Source of the DNA: Rhodococcus sp. P1Y
GTDB taxonomy: Bacteria; Actinomycetota; Actinomycetes; Mycobacteriales; Mycobacteriaceae
Assembly: GCF_003641205.1 (NCBI RefSeq)
Contig: NZ_CP032762.1
Location: 186,001-250,000, forward strand
Direction of reading: 5' to 3'
Length of the DNA stretch: 64,000 nt
Below, in pieces: positions 58,918 through 64,000 of the stretch (the first letter of the stretch is position 1; every line of letters starts with the position of its first letter). The translations under genes and the position numbers were made by a program. Below the pieces are notes generated by a model. The model was not told the DNA's origin. It ran no database searches and saw only the letters and a program-made list of their open reading frames with translations.

Positions 58918-59817
58918 ATGATCGGTTCGGCCTGGAACGCGCTGCCCGAACCCTTGCGCGATCCGGTTGCCCTGGCGATTCCGGCGTTCGCACTTCTACT
59001 TGCCATCGAGTGGTTCGCAGCGGTCAAGCTCGAAGACGGAACTAGGGGCAGCTACAAGGGTTCCGACGCGCGCGCCAGCCTCGGGATGGGCGTGGTGTCG
59101 ATTGCCACGACCACTGCATGGAAGACGCTCGCGCTGGTCGGCTATACCGCCCTGTACGTGTACGTCGCGCCGTGGCATCTACCCGCAGATGCCTGGTACA
59201 CGTGGGTGATCCTGATTCTCGGCGTCGACATTCTGTTCTACGCGTACCACCGGATCGCGCACCGAACGCGCGTCATCTGGGCGACGCATCAAGCTCACCA
59301 CTCGAGCGAGTACTTCAACTTCAGCACCGCACTGCGCCAGAAATGGAACAACAGCGGCGAAATCGTGATGTGGCTTCCATTGCCGCTGTTGGGGGTTCCG
59401 CCGTGGATGGTGTTCGTCGGATTCTCGATCAATCTTGTGTACCAGTTCTGGGTCCACACCGAGCGGATCGACAAGCTACCCCGACCGATCGAGTTCGTGT
59501 TCAACACTCCGTCGCACCACCGGGTTCACCACGGCAACGATCCGCAGTACCTCGACAAGAACTACGGAGGCATCTTCATCGTCTGGGATCGGCTGTTCGG
59601 CAGCTACGCCGACGAGATCGACAGACCACACTACGGTCTGACCAAGCCGGTGAACACGTACAACATCTGGACCCTCCAGACACACGAATACCGCTCCATC
59701 GCAAGGGATGTAGCGGCATCGCGGTCATGGCGTGAACGCGTCGGATTCGTTCTGGGCCCACCGGGGTGGACGCCGAGCAGAACCGGAACGAAGGAAACTA
59801 GTTCGAGCTCAAGTTGA
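58918..59817 (+). CDS. Sterol desaturase/fatty acid hydroxylase superfamily protein
   Basis: Membrane di-iron oxygenase of 299 residues with four hydrophobic segments. The histidine boxes HRIAHR, HQAHHSSEYFN and HHRVHHG are complete. The family hydroxylates or desaturates lipid acyl chains, sterols or carotenoids at the membrane. ATG follows AGGAAGG. An in-frame extension runs upstream through the tandem repeats but is rejected. The last 20 bases overlap the convergent YceI gene. Substrate unknown. Confidence 0.9.
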   Translation: MIGSAWNALPEPLRDPVALAIPAFALLLAIEWFAAVKLEDGTRGSYKGSDARASLGMGVVSIATTTAWKTLALVGYTALYVYVAPWHLPADAWYTWVILILGVDILFYAYHRIAHRTRVIWATHQAHHSSEYFNFSTALRQKWNNSGEIVMWLPLPLLGVPPWMVFVGFSINLVYQFWVHTERIDKLPRPIEFVFNTPSHHRVHHGNDPQYLDKNYGGIFIVWDRLFGSYADEIDRPHYGLTKPVNTYNIWTLQTHEYRSIARDVAASRSWRERVGFVLGPPGWTPSRTGTKETSSSSS

Positions 59818-60487
59818 TCAGGAAGTCGACCGAACCTGCGCCCTCGACGGTGACAAATCCCAACGACGGAGGCTCGATTCCGAAGTCGGTCCATGTCGTC
59901 GGGATACTCCCCGACGCAATCAACGTGTCACCCGACTGCAAGATCTCGATGTCGACGGACACCGGACGCGACTGATCCTTGAGCGTCAACGTGCCCTCGG
60001 CCGTCACGGTCGTCGTCGTCCCGTCCTTGGGGAGTGCCGACAGATCTACGGGCGAGTCGAAGGTGAACGTCGCTGTCGGGTAGGTAGCGGTGTCGAAGAT
60101 GTTGCCGCGGAACTGGCCGTCGCGACGGTCACTGTCGGTGGTGATCGAGTTGGTCTGGACGGTTACCTCACCCGCAGTGAGGGAATCCCCGCTGATCGTG
60201 ACATCACCACTGACCTCGGTGGTCGACCCGACGACGGTCACATCGGATCCGTTCAGGACCTCGTCGACGGTGTAGCCCGCCGCAGTCGTGTTGGACGCGT
60301 CGCCCGGGACGATGGTCCACGTGCCGTTGAGGTCGTCCGTTGTGGCAGCTTGCGCGCCCGACGTCGAGACCGTCGCCGCTGGGGCGTCGTCACCCTGGAA
60401 GGACGCATAGATCTTGGGGCCGAAGAACGCACCCAGAGCAATCACCACGACGACTACCGCGCCGACGATCCACCATTTCTTGGTCAT
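59798..60487 (-). CDS. YceI-family protein with membrane anchor
   Basis: Protein of 229 residues. A single N-terminal hydrophobic segment (WWIVGAVVVVVIALGAFFG) anchors it facing outward, followed by a Ala/Thr linker and a YceI lipocalin-like barrel (NGTWTIVPGDASNTTAAGYTVDE, then FRGNIFDTATYPTATFTF). YceI proteins bind polyisoprenoid or lipid ligands at the cell surface. ATG at MTKKWW. Convergent with the hydroxylase gene, overlapping by 20 bases. Confidence 0.9.
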   Translation of the reverse strand: MTKKWWIVGAVVVVVIALGAFFGPKIYASFQGDDAPAATVSTSGAQAATTDDLNGTWTIVPGDASNTTAAGYTVDEVLNGSDVTVVGSTTEVSGDVTISGDSLTAGEVTVQTNSITTDSDRRDGQFRGNIFDTATYPTATFTFDSPVDLSALPKDGTTTTVTAEGTLTLKDQSRPVSVDIEILQSGDTLIASGSIPTTWTDFGIEPPSLGFVTVEGAGSVDFLINLSSN

Positions 60488-60564
60488 GCCCGACAATGGT
60501 AGTTGCACCTTCAACAGAAAAGGAGTCCCAGCTCCTGTCAACTTGCTGAGAATTTTGTCCGTTT

Positions 60565-60634
60565 CGCAGGCTCCACTCCTGACACCCGGGTCATTCCGCA
60601 GGCTCCACTCCTGACACCCGGGTCATTCCGCAGG
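60565..60634. repeat. 32-bp tandem duplication
   Basis: Two copies of a unit beginning CGCAGGCTCCACTCCTGACA and ending CCCGGGTCATT(C) are joined head to tail, with a third CGCAGG start. Each unit holds TGACACCCGGGTCA, a near palindrome. Between the YceI and PHP genes; function unknown. Confidence 0.75.
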
Positions 60635-60730
60635 GCCGTGCGGTCGGCGTCGTCGTCATGGGCGCTCGTGCGGACGTGCAACCGAGCACCGGGTTGATCG
60701 AACCGCACCCCATTACTGGACAATAGCGAC

Positions 60731-61741
60731 ATGGACCCGATCGAAGCCCTCCGCGAGATCGCCTACTGGCTCGAGCGCTCCCGCGCGGACACCCACCGAG
60801 TCAAGGCGTACCGACGGGCGGCCGATGTGGTCGAAAACCTAAGCGAGACAGCATTTTCCGAACGTAAACGTACCGACACCTGGTCAGCATTGCCTGGAAT
60901 CGGAGCAAAGACGTCACTGATAATTCGTCAGGCAGTCGCGGGAGAAGTACCCGACTACCTCGTCGAGAAGCGAGACGAGGCAGAACCGATCGGTGAGAAC
61001 GACCTCCTCGCGGCGCTCAAGGGCGATCTACATACCCACTCGAACTGGTCCGACGGCGGCAGTCCGATCGACGAGATGATGCGGACCGCGAAACGGCTCG
61101 GACACGAGTACTGCGCGCTCACCGATCACTCCCCCAGGCTGAAGGTTGCGAACGGGCTGAGCGCAGAGAGACTTCGTCGTCAGCTCGATGTCGTGGCCGA
61201 ACTCAACGAGCAGCTGGCACCATTCCGGATCCTGACCGGAATCGAGGTCGACATACTCGACGACGGTAGCCTCGATCAGGACGAAGGCCTTCTCGCCGAG
61301 TTGGATGTGGTTGTCGCGAGCGTACATTCGAACCTCAGAGCAGATTCGGACACGATGACCCGAAGGATGGTGAATGCTGTCGCCAACCCCCACGTCGATG
61401 TGCTCGGCCACTGCACGGGCCGTCTCGTCGAGGGCGGGCGCGGAACCAGACCCGAATCGAAGTTCGACGCCGAGGTGGTGTTCGAGGGGTGCGCACAGTT
61501 CGGCACCGCCGTCGAGATCAATGCTCGTCCGGAACGCCAGGACCCACCCGAACGGCTCATCGACGTCGCACTCGAACGGGGATGCCTGTTCTCCATCGAC
61601 ACCGACGCCCACGCCCCGGGTCAGCTCGATTGGCGGGGTTACGGCGCAGTCCGGGCGGAGGCTCGGGGTGTGCCGGCCGAGCGCGTTATCAACACGTGGT
61701 CCATGACGGACCTCCTCGCTTGGACGGGCGGCAATCGGTGA
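60731..61741 (+). CDS. PHP-domain protein with HhH N terminus (PolX C-terminal-like)
   Basis: Protein of 336 residues. The N terminus has helix-hairpin-helix segments (ADTHRVKAYRRAADVV, then SALPGIGAKTSLII) as in family X polymerases. The C-terminal two thirds is a PHP phosphoesterase with metal ligands in DLHTHSNWSDG, ALTDHSPR, GIEVDIL, VASVHSN, LGHCTG and DTDAHAPG. The polymerase palm of bacterial PolX is absent, so this resembles PolX without its nucleotidyltransferase. Likely a DNA or nucleotide phosphoesterase. Its stop overlaps the start of the lipoprotein hydrolase (GTGA). Confidence 0.87.
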   Translation: MDPIEALREIAYWLERSRADTHRVKAYRRAADVVENLSETAFSERKRTDTWSALPGIGAKTSLIIRQAVAGEVPDYLVEKRDEAEPIGENDLLAALKGDLHTHSNWSDGGSPIDEMMRTAKRLGHEYCALTDHSPRLKVANGLSAERLRRQLDVVAELNEQLAPFRILTGIEVDILDDGSLDQDEGLLAELDVVVASVHSNLRADSDTMTRRMVNAVANPHVDVLGHCTGRLVEGGRGTRPESKFDAEVVFEGCAQFGTAVEINARPERQDPPERLIDVALERGCLFSIDTDAHAPGQLDWRGYGAVRAEARGVPAERVINTWSMTDLLAWTGGNR

Positions 61742-62646
61742 AATCTCTTCGCTGCCTTGCACTTCTGCTCGTGTTCGTCGTTCTCGCAGGGTGTTCCGGC
61801 ACCGAAGTCCGCTCGACTCCGCCGCCGATTCCGACCCCGTCGCCCGCACTCGTCCCTGCACTGTCCGACCCTCCGATCCGTGTTCAGTACGGGCCCGACA
61901 AGGACAACGTCGGCGATCTGTATCTACCCGACAACGGCGCCGATCCCATTCCCGTGGTCGTGATGGTTCACGGCGGAGGGTGGCAGCAGAAATACGACAT
62001 GACGTATTTCGGCCCGATCTCCGAGGCCGTGGCCGATCGCGGAATCGCGGTGTGGAATATCGAATACCGCCGAGGCACAGGAGATTATCGGAACACCCTG
62101 GCCGACGTCGACAACGCAACGGAAGCTCTGGCGACCACAGTCCAGGAAGCCGCGGGCGGCCGGCTCGATCTCGACCGTGTGCACGTCGCCGGCCACTCGG
62201 CAGGCGGTCAACTTGCAGCGTGGCTCGCCGGGCGACACACGCTCGATGCGTCGGCGCCGGGTGCCCAGCCGAAAATCCGGCCTCGGAGCGCGACGATCAT
62301 GGCCGGCGTCTTCGACATGGCCCGTGCCGCGAACATCGGCGGCGACGCGCTCGTGCCCGCATTCCTCGGCGGGATGCCGGACCAAGTTCCCGACCGCTAT
62401 CTCGTCGCCTCACCCATCGCACACCTGCCGATCGGCACCGAGGTGACTGCGATTCACGGGGATGAGGACAAGACCGTCTCGGTGAATCAGAGCAAGGCAT
62501 ATGTGGAGGCAGCCACAGCCGCCGGCGACCGCGCTGAATTGGTGATCCTGCCAGGCGCCGGGCACGGCGCTTTCACCGACGCCGGGACCCCGGCCTGGAC
62601 GACCACCGTCGACACGATCGCCGCCCACGCGGCCACCCTGCCGTGA
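61738..62646 (+). CDS. Lipoprotein alpha/beta hydrolase
   Basis: Secreted lipoprotein of about 302 residues. Signal peptide with lipobox LAGC, then a Pro-rich linker and an alpha/beta hydrolase with HGGGWQQ (oxyanion, near residue 80), GHSAGGQLAAW (nucleophile), an Asp in IHGDEDKTVS and the His in GAGHGAF. This matches esterases of the BD-FAE/arylesterase type. GTG start shares GTGA with the preceding stop, so translationally coupled, although the link of a cytoplasmic phosphoesterase with a lipoprotein esterase is odd. Confidence 0.88.
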   Translation: MKSLRCLALLLVFVVLAGCSGTEVRSTPPPIPTPSPALVPALSDPPIRVQYGPDKDNVGDLYLPDNGADPIPVVVMVHGGGWQQKYDMTYFGPISEAVADRGIAVWNIEYRRGTGDYRNTLADVDNATEALATTVQEAAGGRLDLDRVHVAGHSAGGQLAAWLAGRHTLDASAPGAQPKIRPRSATIMAGVFDMARAANIGGDALVPAFLGGMPDQVPDRYLVASPIAHLPIGTEVTAIHGDEDKTVSVNQSKAYVEAATAAGDRAELVILPGAGHGAFTDAGTPAWTTTVDTIAAHAATLP

Positions 62647-62665
62647 CCTCTGGTACACAGTGCCC

Positions 62666-63127
62666 ATGAAGCGGATGCTCTGTGCCGGTGTTCTCGCGAT
62701 TGTCGTGCTCGCCGGATGCAGCGACGACGACCCTGGCCTCGCTCCCCCTGCGTCGACCACGCCAGTACAAACGTCGTCGGTGGCAGCTGCCGTCGAACCC
62801 GCATCCCCGACGCCTGCACCCCCGGTCGAGTCGGAGGCCGCCGGGACGCAGGACGCCGTCGCGCCTCCCGAGGCACCCACGCCCGACCCGATCGATCCCG
62901 TGCTCGGTTCCGATCGGCCGACGGGTGAGCAGTTGTACGTCGAGACCTGTCAGCAGTTCGTCACGGCGATCGACGCACTCGCAGCGACCGGGCTGACCTC
63001 TCGCGAGCAAGCTGCGGACGGTATCTCCGCACAGCTCCAAGCAAACCCCAGCTGGACGACAGTTCCTCCCGAGGATCAACAGCAGATGCTGCGCGGTCTC
63101 GACGCCGCCGGGATCGGTCGTTGCTGA
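62666..63127 (+). CDS. Small lipoprotein
   Basis: Lipoprotein of about 153 residues with signal peptide and lipobox LAGC (near residue 17), a Pro/Ala/Thr-rich linker, and a C-terminal region with cysteines in YVETCQQF and at GIGRC at the very end, which may form a disulfide. I do not recognise the family. Nineteen bases after the hydrolase gene, probably cotranscribed. Confidence 0.8.
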   Translation: MKRMLCAGVLAIVVLAGCSDDDPGLAPPASTTPVQTSSVAAAVEPASPTPAPPVESEAAGTQDAVAPPEAPTPDPIDPVLGSDRPTGEQLYVETCQQFVTAIDALAATGLTSREQAADGISAQLQANPSWTTVPPEDQQQMLRGLDAAGIGRC

Positions 63128-63152
63128 TGCGCGGTACAACTGCCCGATCGTT

Positions 63153-63641
63153 CTACGAATACAGCCGCCCGACGAATGCGTTCAGGTTCTCCTTCGCACG
63201 CTCGACCCGCTCGTCGGGAGTGAGGTTCTCGCGGTACCGATTTCCGATCGCCGGTGTCTTGGTGCCGCGCGCGTAGAGCGAACATGCCAGGTCGCTGCAC
63301 ATGTAGGTGCCGACGGTGTTACCTTTCCGTCCAGATTCTCCGACCTTGCTCGCCGTCATGAGCGAAACGTGTCCGCGTCCGTGGGTCGTCGTGCAGATCG
63401 TGCACATCTGAGCACGATCCGATCCACCGGTTTCATGCTTCAGCGCGATGCCGACGAGCCCGTCGTCACCAGGGACGACGATGTAGCTCCGCCCTGCATA
63501 GGATGGGTCGGACCACCCGAGGAAGTCGAGCTGATCCCATTGTGTATCAGCAAGATTCTTCGGTACGTTCAGTCGCTTGGCGTCGCCTTTCGAGCAGTTG
63601 ACGAACGACGCTCGTATCTCTTTCTCGGTTATCGGTTTCAT
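63153..63641 (-). CDS. FBP/FusB-like zinc-finger protein
   Basis: Protein of 162 residues matching the FBP domain (the C-terminal treble-clef zinc domain of fusidic-acid resistance protein FusB). Zinc ligands Cys80, Cys83 (MCTIC), Cys115 and Cys120 (CSDLAC). The N terminus (ITEKEIRASFVNCSKGDAKRL) is the family start. FusB binds EF-G and frees it from stalled ribosomes; whether actinobacterial FBP proteins do so is not known. AGGAGAG precedes the ATG. Downstream of a TetR gene, 23 bases away. Confidence 0.85.
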   Translation of the reverse strand: MKPITEKEIRASFVNCSKGDAKRLNVPKNLADTQWDQLDFLGWSDPSYAGRSYIVVPGDDGLVGIALKHETGGSDRAQMCTICTTTHGRGHVSLMTASKVGESGRKGNTVGTYMCSDLACSLYARGTKTPAIGNRYRENLTPDERVERAKENLNAFVGRLYS

Positions 63642-63664
63642 GATCTTCTCTCCTACAACGTTGT

Positions 63665-64000
63665 TCAGCGCGATGGCCAGTTCTCGAGCGCATGATGAAG
63701 CACATCCAGCACACGTAGCCACGATTGCTCGGACTCACGCCCGTTGCCGTGACTGAATCCGCCCGACGCCTCCAGCGCGATGAATCCGTGAAAGGTACTG
63801 CCCAGCAGTCGTACTGCGTCGGTTTCGTCGGGTTCGGTCAGGCGGTAGGCACGCAGTATCGCCCTCGACATGTGCGAGTGCTTGTGCGCGTCGCTCGCCG
63901 AGGCCGCCTCCGAATCGAGCTCGAACTGCGTCGAGGCATACCGCCCTGGATGCTCACGCGCGTAGTCGCGATATGCACCTGCGAACGCGACCAGCGCGTC
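63665..64000 (-). CDS. TetR-family regulator, C-terminal part (cut by window edge)
   Basis: The frame stays open to the right edge, so the gene begins beyond the window. The visible part ends in a WHG/TetR_C domain: FAGAYRDYAREHPGRYAST at the left of the frame and LLGSTFHGFIALEASGGF near the middle. It ends 23 bases before the FBP gene, on the same strand, and may regulate it. The DNA-binding domain is not visible. Confidence 0.8.
   Translation of the reverse strand, partial: DALVAFAGAYRDYAREHPGRYASTQFELDSEAASASDAHKHSHMSRAILRAYRLTEPDETDAVRLLGSTFHGFIALEASGGFSHGNGRESEQSWLRVLDVLHHALENWPSR

Overview
The window is chromosomal DNA from a GC-rich actinobacterium, most probably a Rhodococcus or a close relative. 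The signs are a MurT/GatD pair, an actinobacterial IHF, many TetR and FCD-GntR regulators, an MMPL transporter, and FadA/FadB and RecR/YbaB/DnaX proteins of the mycobacterial/nocardial type. The genes murT-gatD, recR-ybaB, an SRPBCC gene, an FAD oxidoreductase/methyltransferase pair, dnaX, an aspartate-aminotransferase-like gene, the SRP RNA and tRNA-Ser follow the order I recall for Mycobacterium tuberculosis Rv3712 to Rv3723. That conserved backbone is opened by blocks of accessory metabolism. I see no phage, IS element, CRISPR array, integron or replication origin.

Layout. 0-10.6 kb: a DMT exporter, a ketosteroid-isomerase-like gene behind a KstR-like site, murT-gatD (amidation of peptidoglycan glutamate), an orphan AbiEi-like gene next to an inverted pair of DnaA boxes, recR-ybaB, a siderophore-interacting protein behind a possible iron box, and an FAD oxidoreductase/fatty-acid methyltransferase operon. 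10.6-32.4 kb: a lipid and aldehyde catabolism block with hydrolases, two DUF2236 (MpaB-like) oxygenases, an acyl-CoA-binding protein with a molybdopterin oxidoreductase, acyl-CoA and aldehyde dehydrogenases, an enoyl-CoA hydratase with a frameshifted acyl-CoA ligase, an extra mIHF, a K+/H+ antiporter pair, two paralogous GntR regulators and fadA-fadB. 32.5-43.4 kb: dnaX, a DNA glycosylase, transglutaminase, PhoU, YnfA, a secreted lipase, a TetR-controlled drug exporter, aminotransferase, SRP RNA and tRNA-Ser(GGA). 43.5-51.3 kb: a 3-hydroxybutyrate module (LysR, MHS symporter, dehydrogenase) followed by gluQ, yhhQ, a MerR gene and tgt, which look like a compact queuosine/queuine salvage and glutamylation locus. 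51.4-64 kb: a heterodimeric ABC exporter, TetR-MMPL, a cysteine-free Rrf2 regulator, a 30-bp tandem array before a fatty acid hydroxylase, YceI, a PHP-domain protein, two lipoproteins, an FBP/FusB-like zinc protein and a TetR gene cut by the window edge.

The most striking non-coding signal is a family of seven dispersed palindromes, each exactly 44 bp, with paired substitutions in their stems, all lying at the 3' end of at least one gene. A second palindrome family of two copies overlaps gene ends. There are also several long hairpins and many sharply defined operators next to local regulators. The best candidates for new biology are the queuine-type locus with an altered Tgt pocket motif, the 44-bp element, and the KstR-box/isomerase gene.
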